Below, piece after piece: positions 1 to 9,245 of a stretch of DNA of 64,000 bases. The stretch lies in contig MPMP01000006.1 in assembly GCA_002238565.1 (NCBI GenBank), forward strand, positions 27,182 to 91,181, in the 5' to 3' direction. The position numbers and the translations under genes are program-made. The stretch's first letter is position 1; every line of letters starts with the position of its first letter. Under the pieces are notes generated by a model. It was not told the DNA's origin. It worked only from the letters and a program-made list of their open reading frames with translations, and did no database searches. The stretch is from Albidovulum sp. bin36 (GTDB lineage: Bacteria; Pseudomonadota; Alphaproteobacteria; Rhodobacterales; Rhodobacteraceae).

Positions 1-1
1 C

Positions 2-805
2 GTCGCGAAGAACATCGCATTCCCGCTGCGGTTCAAGAAGACTCCCGAGGCCGAGATCAACCGCCGAGTCAAGGAAGCCGCTGAATTGGTTCGAGTGGGC
101 GAGCTGCTCGAGCGACGGCCCGAGCAGCTTTCCGGTGGCCAGCAGCAAAGGGTGGCTCTAGCCAGAGCGCTGGTAAAAGATCCCGCATTGCTGCTTCTCG
201 ACGAACCGCTTTCGAATCTCGACGCGACGCTTCGCCTGGCAATGCGCACGGAAATCAAGGCGCTCCAGGAGCGGCTGAAGGTTACAACGGTGCTCGTTAC
301 TCACGATCAGATCGAAGCGACGACTATGGCGGACCGCATCGTCTGCATGCACGCCGGCAAGATTGAGCAGATCGGAACGCCCGACGACCTATACAAGAGG
401 CCCGCGACCAGATTTGTCGCGGAATTCGTGGGTTCGCCGCCGATCAATACTTTCCAGGGAGCCGCCGCCGACGGCGTTGTCGAGCTCGGCGGCGCCAGGC
501 TGGCCATTAGCGGCGGCGCGAACGGACCGGTATACGTGGGCCTAAGACCTGAGCATCTTTTTTTCGCCGATGGGGGGATTCCCGCCAAGATCGTGCAGCA
601 CGAGCCCATGGGGCGGGAGATTCTGTATGTTTGCGATACGCCTCTCGGCATGGTGCGCATCCTCGAAGCCGCGGCAACCGCAAGCCAAAGCATTGGATCG
701 GAGACTCATTTCGGATTCGATTCGGCCCACTCTCTGGTTTTCGAGTCCGCTTCGGAAAATTTGATTGGCAATGCGCGCGTTAGCGCGATCGAATCCGGTT
801 CCTAG
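2..805 (+). CDS. ABC transporter ATP-binding protein, UgpC/MalK type (5' end outside window)
   Basis: ATPase subunit of a carbohydrate-type importer, acting on the inner face of the membrane. The frame is already open at base 2 with the VAKNIAFPLR stretch typical of this family, so the Walker A part lies before the window. The signature LSGGQQQR, Walker B LLLLDEP, the D-loop and the switch histidine (VTHDQ) are all present, followed by the C-terminal OB-like regulatory domain (GLRPEH) of sugar-importer ATPases. It ends in TAG at 803-805. The permeases and binding protein are not visible, so the substrate is unknown. Family assignment is secure; the sugar or polyol substrate is inferred from the C-terminal domain type. 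Confidence 0.9.
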   Translation, partial: VAKNIAFPLRFKKTPEAEINRRVKEAAELVRVGELLERRPEQLSGGQQQRVALARALVKDPALLLLDEPLSNLDATLRLAMRTEIKALQERLKVTTVLVTHDQIEATTMADRIVCMHAGKIEQIGTPDDLYKRPATRFVAEFVGSPPINTFQGAAADGVVELGGARLAISGGANGPVYVGLRPEHLFFADGGIPAKIVQHEPMGREILYVCDTPLGMVRILEAAATASQSIGSETHFGFDSAHSLVFESASENLIGNARVSAIESGS

Positions 806-1223
806 CGCGAATACCCGAGCCGCTCGCTTGTCGAAGCTCGCTTCGAATTTCAGGAATTCCCGCCTTTGGCCATGGCGAATCCGCCGATCTTCGATTTTTT
901 ATTTATTGCCATGCGGAAATGAAATTTCCCTGAATCCCGGATGGACGACTGGATTTATCGGAGTCCATTTGGCCGGAGCCGCGTTTCGCGACCGGGATTT
1001 CGTTCGGCGGCCAAGGGCCGCGATTCGAACGGCGACGGCAATTCGCGCGCTTCCAATCAATTTGCTTTTCGACGCGTCGACGGCGCGTCCGAGGCCTCAG
1101 ACGCTAGCGATTTGAGCGCGGTCCGCCGTCCCGCGGCGGGTTTTTATGCATCGCATTTTCAAATAGCCGTGTCGAACGATTGAATTGCTTGCCTAACGGC
1201 GACCGAATGGAATAGTGTGGGCC
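806..1223. other. Intergenic stretch without a recognised gene
   Basis: About 400 bases between the ABC ATPase and the YqgE-family gene. Short open frames exist on both strands, but none has a ribosome site plus recognisable protein sequence. The only element I can support is the hairpin with a T-run at 1123-1145. Confidence 0.5.
1123..1145 (+). terminator. Rho-independent terminator
   Basis: CCGCCG (1123-1128) pairs with CGGCGG (1134-1139) around a five-base loop and is followed at once by five T. It would stop transcription coming from the ABC ATPase side before the YqgE-family gene. The 300-base distance from the ATPase stop codon makes the link to that operon an inference. Confidence 0.6.
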
Positions 1224-1799
1224 ATGGTTGACGAGAAAAAAAGCGAATTCCTGATCGGCCAGCTTTTGGTCGCCATGCCGGATATCGGCGACCCGCGCTT
1301 CGCCAAAAGCGTGATTCTGCTTTGCTTTCACTCCGAGGAAGGCGCGATGGGCGTCGTGCTGAACAAGCCTGCCGGACAAGTCAAGTTAAGCGACATACTA
1401 CAGAAAAGTGAAAAGGAATCCGTCGAGGAATTCGATTCAATAACCATTCACTTCGGCGGCCCGGTTGAGCAGTACCGCGCAATTTTCGTGCATTCGAGCG
1501 ATTGCGGTGAATATAGCTCTACAAAATTTGTGTCGGATGAACTCGGTATCACGACCACGCCCGACATTCTGGAAGACTTTTCTCGCGGCAAGGGCCCGAA
1601 ATCCAGCAAGCTGCTGCTCGGCTATGCCGGCTGGAGCCCGGGACAACTCGAAAACGAAATCCAGCAGAATTCCTGGCTCGTTTGCGAGGGCAATCCCGAC
1701 ATCGTATTCGGTACCGGTTCGGTAGAATTGTGGAATGCGGCGGTGAAGTCGCTAGGCATAGCGCCCAGCATGCTTTCATCCGTAGGCGGGCGAGCCTAG
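1224..1799 (+). CDS. YqgE/AlgH family protein
   Basis: A conserved single-domain cytosolic protein of the YqgE/AlgH (DUF179) family, about 191 residues, the usual length. The family start is clear: a GQLLVAMP motif near residue 13, then DPRFAKSVI and the GAMGVVLNKP motif, and later HFGGPV and LGYAGWSPGQLE. Its biochemical role is unresolved; AlgH was named in Pseudomonas as an alginate regulator, but the family is far wider than that. I chose ATG 1224, which has GGAA about ten bases upstream; an in-frame GTG at 1215 adds three residues. It stands alone, convergent with the Sua5-type gene. Confidence 0.88.
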   Translation: MVDEKKSEFLIGQLLVAMPDIGDPRFAKSVILLCFHSEEGAMGVVLNKPAGQVKLSDILQKSEKESVEEFDSITIHFGGPVEQYRAIFVHSSDCGEYSSTKFVSDELGITTTPDILEDFSRGKGPKSSKLLLGYAGWSPGQLENEIQQNSWLVCEGNPDIVFGTGSVELWNAAVKSLGIAPSMLSSVGGRA

Positions 1800-1825
1800 C
1801 CCTAGCCGGAACAACCGAACATGCT

Positions 1826-2791
1826 TCACGTTTGTCGTCCGTCGGCGGCGCGCTTCAATCGGTCGTTAATCGCGCGTCCGAGTCCCGATTCGGGAATCCT
1901 GGAGACCGCTATCGCGGACGCGCCGCATGCAATTGCCGCATTGTCGATGGTCCGCATCATTTTGAAAAGGTTCGATGCGGCTTCCTTTAGGCTGCCGGTT
2001 TCCGACAGGTTCATCAGAGCGCCTTCGGCCCGAGGGCCGAAGCCAAGCCACAGTTCGCCGTTCCGAGGTCGCTCGACATTTATCCTGACACGGGATTCCG
2101 GAGCATAGTGCGCGAATCCGCGACCGGGAGACGGCGGCGCGCCGCTATCGGGGCAAAGCTGGATTTCGCCGTCAATTGCCGATTCTATTTCCTCCGCCGC
2201 GATCGCGCCGGGACGCAGCATCCGTATCGAATCGCCCGCTATCGCCAGAATGGTCGATTCGATGCCCGCCGCGCAGGATCCGCCGTCGACCACGGCATCG
2301 ATTCTTCCGCGAAGATCTTCGAGAACGTGGGAGGATTCGGTCGGGCTGACGCGACCGGAGATATTTGCGGACGGCGCGGCCGCCGGGCCGCCGAATTCGG
2401 CTAGAATCTCTCGCGCCGCGCCATGGTCGGGAACGCGCAGCGCGACAGTCGGGTGCCCCGCGGTTGCCAGCCGGGATATGCCGGAATTCTTCTTGGCCGG
2501 CAGTACCATAGTAAGCGGTCCCGGCCAGAAGCGCCGCGCCAGGCCCATGGCCCATTCGCTGGCGACCGCGTATTTCGACAGATCCGATATCGACGCCAGA
2601 TGCAGGATCAAGGGATTCGCGGAAGGGCGCTTCTTCGCGTCGTAGATTTTTTGGACGGCTTTGTCGCTGCGCGCATCCGCTGCGAGGCCGTATACGGTCT
2701 CTGTCGGAATCGCGACGAGACTCCCTGATTTCAACAATTCCGCCGCGCGGGCAATGCCCGAGGCGTCGCACGCTAGAATCCTGGTATCCAA
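1826..2791 (-). CDS. L-threonylcarbamoyladenylate synthase, Sua5/YwlC type
   Basis: Makes threonylcarbamoyl-AMP from threonine, bicarbonate and ATP, the first step of t6A formation at position 37 of ANN-reading tRNAs. The YrdC domain fills the first ~200 residues, with the PTETVYGLAA motif, the KKRPSANPL substrate loop, and PSANISGRVSPT. A C-terminal Sua5 domain follows the linker with the GFAHYAPES motif, which distinguishes the long Sua5 form (here 321 residues) from short TsaC. The open frame runs upstream to 2911, but homology begins near a TTG at 2791 (LDTRIL), preceded by GGAAG at nine bases. It is divergent from the acyl-CoA dehydrogenase gene, and the 122-base spacer should hold both promoters. 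Confidence 0.92.
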   Translation of the reverse strand: MDTRILACDASGIARAAELLKSGSLVAIPTETVYGLAADARSDKAVQKIYDAKKRPSANPLILHLASISDLSKYAVASEWAMGLARRFWPGPLTMVLPAKKNSGISRLATAGHPTVALRVPDHGAAREILAEFGGPAAAPSANISGRVSPTESSHVLEDLRGRIDAVVDGGSCAAGIESTILAIAGDSIRMLRPGAIAAEEIESAIDGEIQLCPDSGAPPSPGRGFAHYAPESRVRINVERPRNGELWLGFGPRAEGALMNLSETGSLKEAASNLFKMMRTIDNAAIACGASAIAVSRIPESGLGRAINDRLKRAADGRQT

Positions 2792-2913
2792 CTCTTTGCA
2801 CTTCCGGGGCTTTTGCTGGGAATTCGATGCTACTATTACAGGAACCGGCGCTTGCTGCGCAACAAGCGTGAATTTTGCCAGCTTTAGGTCGATTTGGAAA
2901 AGGACAGGCAACG

Positions 2914-4635
2914 ATGCCGTATAGATCTCCTGTCGAGGATTACAAGTTTATATTCGAGAATATCGTCGGGTTCAGCCGGCTGGCGGAGACCGAATTGTTC
3001 CACGATTCGGATATGGAGACCTGCAAGGAAATCCTGGATGCGGCGGGCAAACTGATCGACAACGAAATCGCGCCACTTCAAAGGACGGGCGACCTCCAGC
3101 CGGCAGTAATCGAAAACGGCGTCGTCAGATGCTCGCCGGGGTTCGCCGACGGCTTTCGGACAATTGGCGAAGCGGGTCTGATCGGTCTGGCCGCGGATCC
3201 GCAATATGGCGGCATGGGCATGCCGCTGTCGATTCAGAACGCCGTAAATGAAATGCTGAACGGATCATGCCTATCCCTGGCCCTGGCGCCGCTGCTTTCG
3301 CAAGGGCAGATACTGGCGCTGGAGAATCATGCCGATCCTTGGATCAAGCGGGTGTTTTTGCCCAAGCTCGTGTCAGGCGAATGGCACGGCACGATGAATC
3401 TATCGGAGCCCGATGCGGGATCCGATGTCGGCGCGCTGAAGGCGCGGGCGGAGGAAGTATCGGACGGCACCTACAAGATTTACGGCCGGAAGATATTCAT
3501 CAGCTGGGGCGACGGCGACATTACGTCAAATGTTTGCCACCTGGTATTGGCGCGACTTCCTGGATCGCAAGAGGGCACCAAGGGGATTTCAATGTTTCTC
3601 GTGCCCAAGTTCCTTCCTTCCGAGAGCGGCGAACTCGGCAATGCAAACCGCATTCGCGCGGCTCGGCTCGAGGAAAAACTCGGCCTCCACGGCTCGCCGA
3701 CCGTGGAGCTTCAGTACGACGGCGCTGTCGGGTGGCTTGTCGGTCGGCCCAGCGAGGGCATGCGAGCCATGTTCACCATGATGAACAATGTTAGGCTGGG
3801 CGTGGGATGCGAAGGTGTCGGCGCAGCCGAGGCGGCTTTTCAGCAAGCGTTCGAATACGCGTCCGTTCGCAGGCAGGGACTGACTCCGGTCGGGAACGGT
3901 TCAGGCGCGATAATCGAACATGCCGATGTTCTTCGAATGCTTGCCGACATGAAATCCCGGGTATTCGCGGCGCGCGCCATTTGCGCTTCCTGCGCGTTTG
4001 CCGCCGATTTGAAAAAGTCGACCGGCGAGAGGAAGTGGGCGTCTCGAGCCGCGTTTTTGACGCCGATCGCCAAAGCATTCGGAACGCAGACCGGAATCGA
4101 CGTGGCTGCGATGGGAATCCATGTTCACGGCGGCATCGGCTACATAGAGCAAACCGGCGCGACCCAGTTTCTTCGAGATGTCTTCGTGACGGCGATTTAC
4201 GAAGGAACCAATGGAATCCAGGCCATGGATTTTACAGGACGCAAGCTTGCCGACGGCGGCGAGGAAGCCGCGACGATTTCAGAAGAAATCAAATCTGCGA
4301 TTCGCACGGCGGATTCGCTCGGGCGATCCGAATTGGCCAAAAATCTCCATCGAGCGGATGCAAGAGTTTCCGAGGCTCTGCGTTGGATGCTGGATAGGCG
4401 GGATATGGATGACCGGTTCGCAGGAGCGACTTCCTTCATGCGCGCATTCGCCATTCTGCTCGGCGGGAAATTCCATTTGCTGGCTTCGCTCGGCGAGCGG
4501 CGACTTGGCCCGAGAACCGCCCTTGCGGAATTCTATTTGGGACGAGTGCTTCCCGAGGTTTACGGCCACTGCGATGCGGCGATGGAGGGGGCGGCCAAAC
4601 TCCGGCGCGTTACTCCGGAAACGCTGGCCGGATAG
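2914..4635 (+). CDS. Acyl-CoA dehydrogenase (long form with extra C-terminal domain)
   Basis: FAD enzyme oxidising acyl-CoA to enoyl-CoA, feeding electrons to ETF. At ~573 residues it belongs to the long bacterial branch that carries an extra C-terminal domain (600-residue type). Seen: N-terminal helical domain, the middle beta domain with NLSEPDAGSDVGAL, the GCEGVGAAEAAF region, VHGGIGYIEQTGATQFLRD and the YEGTNGIQA motif near the active site. Start ATG 2914 (MPYRSPVEDYKF) has AGGACAGG upstream and matches family N-termini; the frame is open to 2875. The metallo-hydrolase gene begins four bases after the stop, so the two are probably co-transcribed. Chain-length specificity cannot be read. 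Confidence 0.93.
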   Translation: MPYRSPVEDYKFIFENIVGFSRLAETELFHDSDMETCKEILDAAGKLIDNEIAPLQRTGDLQPAVIENGVVRCSPGFADGFRTIGEAGLIGLAADPQYGGMGMPLSIQNAVNEMLNGSCLSLALAPLLSQGQILALENHADPWIKRVFLPKLVSGEWHGTMNLSEPDAGSDVGALKARAEEVSDGTYKIYGRKIFISWGDGDITSNVCHLVLARLPGSQEGTKGISMFLVPKFLPSESGELGNANRIRAARLEEKLGLHGSPTVELQYDGAVGWLVGRPSEGMRAMFTMMNNVRLGVGCEGVGAAEAAFQQAFEYASVRRQGLTPVGNGSGAIIEHADVLRMLADMKSRVFAARAICASCAFAADLKKSTGERKWASRAAFLTPIAKAFGTQTGIDVAAMGIHVHGGIGYIEQTGATQFLRDVFVTAIYEGTNGIQAMDFTGRKLADGGEEAATISEEIKSAIRTADSLGRSELAKNLHRADARVSEALRWMLDRRDMDDRFAGATSFMRAFAILLGGKFHLLASLGERRLGPRTALAEFYLGRVLPEVYGHCDAAMEGAAKLRRVTPETLAG

Positions 4636-4639
4636 GCGC

Positions 4640-5683
4640 ATGTCCGGAACCGAAAAATCGGTGATTCGGCCCCTGCTGGACCGCGTGCCGCAGGAGGGCG
4701 AAATGCTCGAAGTCGCGGAGGGCGTTTTCTGGCTGCGATTTCCGCTTCCAATGCCTCTCGACCACGTCAACGTGTTCGCGATCGAAGACAATGGCGGCTT
4801 CACCTTGGTCGATACGGGTCTGGATACGCGCAGGTCCCGCGCGATCTGGACCAAGGCATTGCTCGGCCCAATGCGTTGCGCGCCGATTCACAGAGTGATT
4901 CTAACTCACTATCATCCGGATCATGTCGGGCTGGCGGGCTGGTTTGCAGCGGAGCACGGCGCGGAGATCTGGTCCACTCGCACGACCTGGCTTATGGCGA
5001 GAATGCTAATTCTTGACGAGCAGGAGCTTCCAACGGCCGAATCGCTGGAATTCTATCGATCCGCGGGAATGGATGAAGCCTCTTTGCAATATCGCTCTAG
5101 GAACCGGCCCTTCAATTTTTCAGATGTCGTCGCGCCCATACCGCTCGGCTACAAACGAATTCGCGATCGGGACGTCATTCGAATCGGCCGTTTTTCCTGG
5201 CGGGTCGTGGTCGGCGACGGCCATGCGCCCGACCATGCAACTTTCTGGTGCCGGGAATCGCCGCTGGTATTGGGAGGCGATCAGTTTCTTGCGGACATTT
5301 CGCCGAACATCGGCGTCTACGCGACCGAGCCCGATGCCAACCCGCTGGACGAGTGGCTTGAATCGTGCAGGAATTTCGCCGGGATCGCTCGCCCGGACCA
5401 GGCCGTGCTGCCTGGCCATAAGCTTCCCTATGTCGGTCTTCCATCAAGAATCGAGCAATTGATAGAGAATCACCGCGGCGCGCTCGATAGGCTGCGAACG
5501 TTCTTGCGGACGCCCTCCACTGCCATCGATTGCTTCCAGCCATTGTTTAGAAGGAGCATCGGCGAAGGGGAGGTCGGCTTGGCGCTAGCCGAATCCATGG
5601 CTCACCTGAACTACCTTTTAGCCAGGAATGAAGTCGAGCGTTCTCGGCGCAAAGACGGCGCATGGCTTTGGTCGATGAAATAG
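4640..5683 (+). CDS. MBL-fold metallo-hydrolase
   Basis: Metallo-beta-lactamase-fold hydrolase of about 347 residues. The first metal-binding motif THYHPDH lies at residues 89-95, after LVDTGLD near 57-62. Later ligands are visible as GDGHAPDHATF, the GGDQFLADISPNIG stretch and PGHKLPY, the order expected for the binuclear zinc or iron site. It lies four bases behind the acyl-CoA dehydrogenase, and the pairing suggests thioester or acyl-group metabolism, but no specific substrate can be named. A downstream winged-helix-like tail (residues ~280-347) is typical of the LACTB2-like branch. ATG 4640 is preferred over the much longer open frame, whose extension overlaps the dehydrogenase. Confidence 0.88.
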   Translation: MSGTEKSVIRPLLDRVPQEGEMLEVAEGVFWLRFPLPMPLDHVNVFAIEDNGGFTLVDTGLDTRRSRAIWTKALLGPMRCAPIHRVILTHYHPDHVGLAGWFAAEHGAEIWSTRTTWLMARMLILDEQELPTAESLEFYRSAGMDEASLQYRSRNRPFNFSDVVAPIPLGYKRIRDRDVIRIGRFSWRVVVGDGHAPDHATFWCRESPLVLGGDQFLADISPNIGVYATEPDANPLDEWLESCRNFAGIARPDQAVLPGHKLPYVGLPSRIEQLIENHRGALDRLRTFLRTPSTAIDCFQPLFRRSIGEGEVGLALAESMAHLNYLLARNEVERSRRKDGAWLWSMK

Positions 5684-5826
5684 AATCCGGCGCTTGCCCG
5701 AATCGCCGGGCGGCTACGCAAATGCGCGATTGCGGAAAAGATGATTCTCGGGCATAAATCCAAACGGAAGAAAGTCTGGCGGCTGCAAGCGCAGATCCGA
5801 GTAAATGTCGAAAGAGGAGGCATCAA

Positions 5827-5961
5827 ATGGGCGACTATAGGCACGGCTCGATGGATATCTCGTATCACGAAAAAGTTTATGCCCGATTCCTGAAATTCGC
5901 CCTATGGGTCTGCATTGTTTCAATCCTGGTTTTGATATTTCTGGCCGTTTTCAACAGCTAG
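5827..5961 (+). CDS. aa3-type cytochrome c oxidase subunit IV (44 residues)
   Basis: A tiny inner-membrane peptide recognised by its HGSMDI motif at residues 6-11 followed by one hydrophobic helix (about 25-41, FALWVCIVSILVLIFLAVF), the pattern of the bacterial aa3 cytochrome oxidase subunit IV family (COX4_pro_2). In structures of Rhodobacter and Paracoccus aa3 oxidase such a peptide forms a fourth subunit of unclear role. The ATG is preceded by a strong AGAGGAGG six bases upstream, a good reason to accept so short a gene. The catalytic oxidase subunits are not nearby, so this is an orphan location. It is too short for usual gene-length cut-offs. Confidence 0.88.
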   Translation: MGDYRHGSMDISYHEKVYARFLKFALWVCIVSILVLIFLAVFNS

Positions 5962-6273
5962 GCGTGTTCGGGCCTAATTCGTTGGCCGATGTGTCGGATT
6001 GCAGATTTTGGTGCAGCAGGGCTTGAGTTCGGAAATGCGGGACTGGGAGCATTGCTCGGTTTCCACCCGCCTCGCGCGCGGCCGATCCTAAATTTTGCGG
6101 ATGCGCCCAAGCCTAATGGAGATTGGCTTTCCTTCGCATCCGGGCGTTTCCGGCTCGCGTTGGGCAGCATCCCGGCCTGGAAATTAGCTAGGCGCGATTT
6201 TTTTTGCGATTTTCGATAGCCGAGAGGTTACTGTCAGGCCGGTCGGAACAGCAGAACGAACTTTAAATGAATT
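5962..6273. other. Intergenic stretch without a recognised gene
   Basis: About 310 bases between the oxidase peptide and the 3' end of rpsU on the other strand. Open frames here are short, compositionally odd and lack recognisable motifs. I see no convincing terminator with a T-run. Confidence 0.45.
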
Positions 6274-6480
6274 CTAAAGCATGCCTTCACGCTGAGCTTT
6301 TTTGCGAGCGAGCTTTCTTGCGCGTCGAATCGCCTCCGCTTTTTCGCGAGCTTTTCGTTCGGAGGGCTTTTCGTAATGCTGACGTAGTTTCATTTCGCGA
6401 AAAACGCCTTCGCGCTGCAGCTTTTTTTTCAGCACCCTAAGTGCCTGGTCGACATTATTGTCACGTACTTGAACTTGCAT
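6274..6480 (-). CDS. rpsU: 30S ribosomal protein bS21
   Basis: Small basic ribosomal protein of the 30S platform, needed for initiation on many mRNAs. The sequence begins [20 protein letters not shown] and continues with the REGVFREMK motif and a long Lys/Arg-rich helix, the standard bS21 layout; 68 residues is the normal alphaproteobacterial length. The frame is open upstream to 6555, but homology begins at ATG 6480 with AAGGA eleven bases ahead. Its 5' side abuts the decayed YafQ-like toxin gene (stop at 6503), so the native promoter region has been replaced or displaced by accessory DNA. Confidence 0.95.
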   Translation of the reverse strand: MQVQVRDNNVDQALRVLKKKLQREGVFREMKLRQHYEKPSERKAREKAEAIRRARKLARKKAQREGML

Positions 6481-6502
6481 GCGCTGCCATATCCTTTCTA
6501 TG

Positions 6503-6840
6503 TCAAGCCAAACCCACCGTCTCGAAGCATTTAGCTTTAACAGCACCGCGCGCATAATTGCAACTGCTCATTAATAGGATTTCGCTATGAGCGCCGGCGC
6601 GAACGAAAACGACAGTTCCGCTGGAACCGGCCGTTTCATCGAGCCGGTAGATTAGCAGACTGTCTCCGCCGACATGGCATTCGCGGCAATTCGACCATTC
6701 GCCTTTCAAGGCACGGTCTTTTCATTCCGGTTCAAGCGGAGCATAGCACTCTCCAGACGCTTCATGTCGTAACGCCCGGACCGCGACAGCCTTTCCCAGT
6801 CCTTTTCGAAAGATCTGGTGAACTCGTACCCACGCGGCAT
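6503..6840 (-). pseudogene. YafQ/RelE-family mRNA interferase toxin, frameshifted
   Basis: The N-terminal half (from ATG 6840: YEFTRSFEKDWERL, then DMKRLESAMLRL) and the C-terminal half (ALKGEWSNCRECH, DSLLIYRL, FVRAGAHSE) are clear pieces of a YafQ-type ribosome-dependent endoribonuclease, but they lie in different frames. The first frame stops at 6706-6708 after NEKTVP; the second resumes there as RALKGEW. Family members have several more residues (P-x-YRDHALKGEW) at this junction, so a small out-of-frame deletion near 6710-6725 is the likely lesion. The conserved His of the RECH motif and the late FVRxGxHS motif survive. The antitoxin gene lies directly upstream. A sequencing error is less likely, because residues are missing as well as the frame. 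Confidence 0.82.
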
Positions 6841-7114
6841 TCCGGTTCGCTTGCCCTCGGCCGGTCTTCTCAAGTTCCGCAAACATTTCGTCGGCTGTAG
6901 CAAAGCGCGATTCGCCGCTCTTCAGGACCTCTTCCGATTCCGCCATGGCCGCCTGCGTTTCGGCATTCGGCACCTTGAGTTCCAGCGGAAACGCCTGATC
7001 GGCCACGATACGGTGAAACAACAAGCGCACGGCCGTTGAAGCCGACAATCCCATGGCGGCAAGCGTCTCGGTCGCCTTGTACTTCAGCTCGTTGTCCATC
7101 CGGACATGAAGCAT
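6722..7114 (-). CDS. RelB/DinJ-family antitoxin, possibly with an aberrant C-terminal tail
   Basis: From ATG 7114 the protein reads LHVRMDNELKYKATETLAAMG, the ribbon-helix-helix core of RelB/DinJ antitoxins, followed by AFPLELKVPNAET and an acidic toxin-binding segment. Partners of this type cap YafQ and autoregulate the operon. The DinJ-like part is intact to about residue 90. The frame then runs on for some 40 residues through the toxin gene in the wrong frame (to 6722), where family members normally stop near the toxin start at 6840. The tail probably results from loss of the antitoxin stop codon by a frameshift. The open frame upstream to 7303 has no homology, so the start is set at 7114. 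Confidence 0.72.
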   Translation of the reverse strand: MLHVRMDNELKYKATETLAAMGLSASTAVRLLFHRIVADQAFPLELKVPNAETQAAMAESEEVLKSGESRFATADEMFAELEKTGRGQANRNAAWVRVHQIFRKGLGKAVAVRALRHEASGECYAPLEPE

Positions 7115-8832
7115 GGAGCTTCGCTCGATCAAATTTAGCGCTTGGCCGAAAACCCCCACTTTTTTCCCGCCGAAGCTTGCAGTTTCAATCTCGACTAATT
7201 CAGTCGGATTTCCTTCGACGGTTTTTTCGGCGATTTTGCGGCGGTTGTCGCCGCTTCGCGGTCTAGCCCAAGTTGGCAGTTTGTAGTGCCAGAATTCTTG
7301 CAACCGGTTGTTTCAAAGGAATAAAAAACCGACGGAAATTCAGTTCCTCTTGAATTTTCGAAAATTTTGTGAAGGTTGGGGACCAGGTCAGCCTTCGAGC
7401 TCGCATCTTCTGCGATGTAGTCCGGGCTTGGCTCCCGCCGCCACGGATATCATTGCCTGCTCGGTGCCGAGCCTCGCATCCTGGCGGTTCACCGCCAGCG
7501 CGCCGTCGGCCTTGCGCAGGGTCGTCGTGATTCGATGCCAGCCCTGCATGCGGTTTCGGGCAGAACAATAGTTTCTTCATTCGCGCACTAAATTTCCCGC
7601 TTTTGTCCCGAAGGCGAAAGTGAATTCTTGCCGACAGTGACGATTGCGCCATCCGATCGCCGAATTCGCGTGCGAACTCGTTCTTTCCAATCTCTGTCGC
7701 AAGCCTGTTTCACGGACATATATGTGTATTCGAATTGTGAAAGCGTGTTTAAAGATTGTCCCTTTAGATGATCTCTTGCCCATTCGTCTTCTCAATTGCG
7801 AATGCAATGGACACAATCTTGTTTCTAGCCATTTCTGCGTCTCTCCAATGCAGTGCCACTTCGTATTGCGGTCCTAGTCCCTCTGCCGCTGCCAGGTAGC
7901 GAATGCAGGCTGCCCAGGTCCGGTTTATTCCATAGTGCGGGGGTTGCTTGCCGACGACTGCGGTGTCACCGCATAGCTGATCGCTTAGGACTTTGCATGA
8001 CACCCTGCAATCTCGACATGATCCTCAACGGACGCTCAAGCTCTCTTGGCAAGGGCTACCATGATCGAAGCGGTCCCGCGAGCAGCGTGGATTCGCTGCC
8101 TCCGGGACCTCGGCACGTCATCCACTCGCCTGTTGTCGGCCGATATGCCGCATTCCGCTGTCTGAGCCCAGGGCGCGCACGGTGACCTCCAAACTTTCGG
8201 CATCTTCCAGGCTTCCAAGCTTTCGCCGAGGCTCACGAACTCGCCGACGCCCCTCTACGTGGCATGGCGGAAGGAAGGTTCCGTCACCTGCGACCTAGTT
8301 TCGGTTGTCCTGTCAGGCTCGACATGACATTGTATTGGTCCGACCTTCATAGTATGTCTTCGCCCTGATCTGTTTGTGACCCAACACGTCCAGCCTAAAG
8401 GATGGGGAGAGTGCAACACCGAACTAGACTCGCGGGCCTAGACCAACTCGTTGTCACTGCCCTGCCGCTGGCACTCAACGCCACCACCACCCTGGGTGAA
8501 AGGAATCACTCCCTGCGCATGCGGATGTAAAGGCTTAAGTGATGAGATCAGCTTCGTGTGCCTTGACGGGGAAAAGCCGTGCGAGTATGTCTTGAGTGTC
8601 TGCCCGGAGGTAACCCTAGATGTCAAAATCGTCGGCTACCACATAGGATCAGCACCGTGCCCCCCAATCGTACCAACACAGACTGCCACGGCGCCAACTC
8701 GACGCCCAAGGTGCGACCGCTGAACGATCCTTGTTCCCTATCGGCCAGTTGTCGTAACGCATCGGTAAATGATGGGACTCCAACTCTTTCGCACCAGGCA
8801 CAGCTCAACGCATATCGGGAGAGCCTAAGTTC
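7115..8832. other. 1.7-kb accessory stretch, no intact gene recognised
   Basis: Both strands carry only short interrupted frames. One minus-strand frame near 7570-7390 reads like protein (ISVAAGASPDYIAEDAS) but has no start, partner motif or known family. A palindrome-like GGGGACCAGGTCAGCC occurs near 7378-7393, related to sequences near 9715 and 10613. The stretch is best viewed as decayed or foreign DNA inside the rpsU-coq9 accessory region. Confidence 0.5.
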
Positions 8833-9245
8833 ATGAGAACACACAATCTGTTCATCAGCCATTCCTAGACTTATTCAGATTCGTATGGCAAACTGGTCGG
8901 GTTATTAAATGCACACCCTTACTTCGAATTCCAAAACAATTCGGTCCCTAAAGACGACCCTATCCATAATGCCCGATCGGTCCCCGCACTCAAAGCTGCG
9001 ATCAAGAGAAAGATGAGCCGTTGCGGTATCGTCCTTATCCTAGCGGGGTTTACGCCACTTACAGCCAATGGATCAACATTGAGATCGATTTGGCTCAGGC
9101 TGGCTTCACGAATCGCAAGCCCATCGTCGCGGTCGATCCCTGGGCGAGTCAAAGAACATCGTTACGCGTTAAGCAGGCAGCTGATCGGATCGTTCGGTGT
9201 AACAAAGATTCCGTTGTAAAGGCGATTAGGGAACTGGCAAATTGA
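8833..9245 (+). pseudogene. TIR-like (ThsB/DUF1863-type) protein, broken by a stop and a frameshift
   Basis: From ATG 8833 the frame reads RTHNLFISHS, then TAG at 8866-8868, then SYGKLVGLLNAHPYF, VPKDDPIHNA, ALKAAIKRKM and CGIVLILAG. After a GGGG run near 9050 the sequence continues one frame over as VYATYSQWINIEIDLAQ, KPIVAVDPWASQRTS and IVKAIREL-type ending. Together this is a complete TIR-like domain of the DUF1863/ThsB family (FISHSW near the start, W-I-x-x-E-I-D-x-A in the middle). The TAG replaces the family's conserved Trp after FISHS, and one missing G explains the frameshift. The 3' end overlaps the start of the RipA-type gene (ATTGA), so the two were once translated together. Family members sense infection or make a nucleotide signal; activity here should be lost. 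Confidence 0.82.

Noticed and set aside
2172..2801. 209-residue minus-strand frame inside the Sua5-type gene
   Set aside because: It is a shadow of the real gene in another frame, rich in Arg and Gly, without family motifs.
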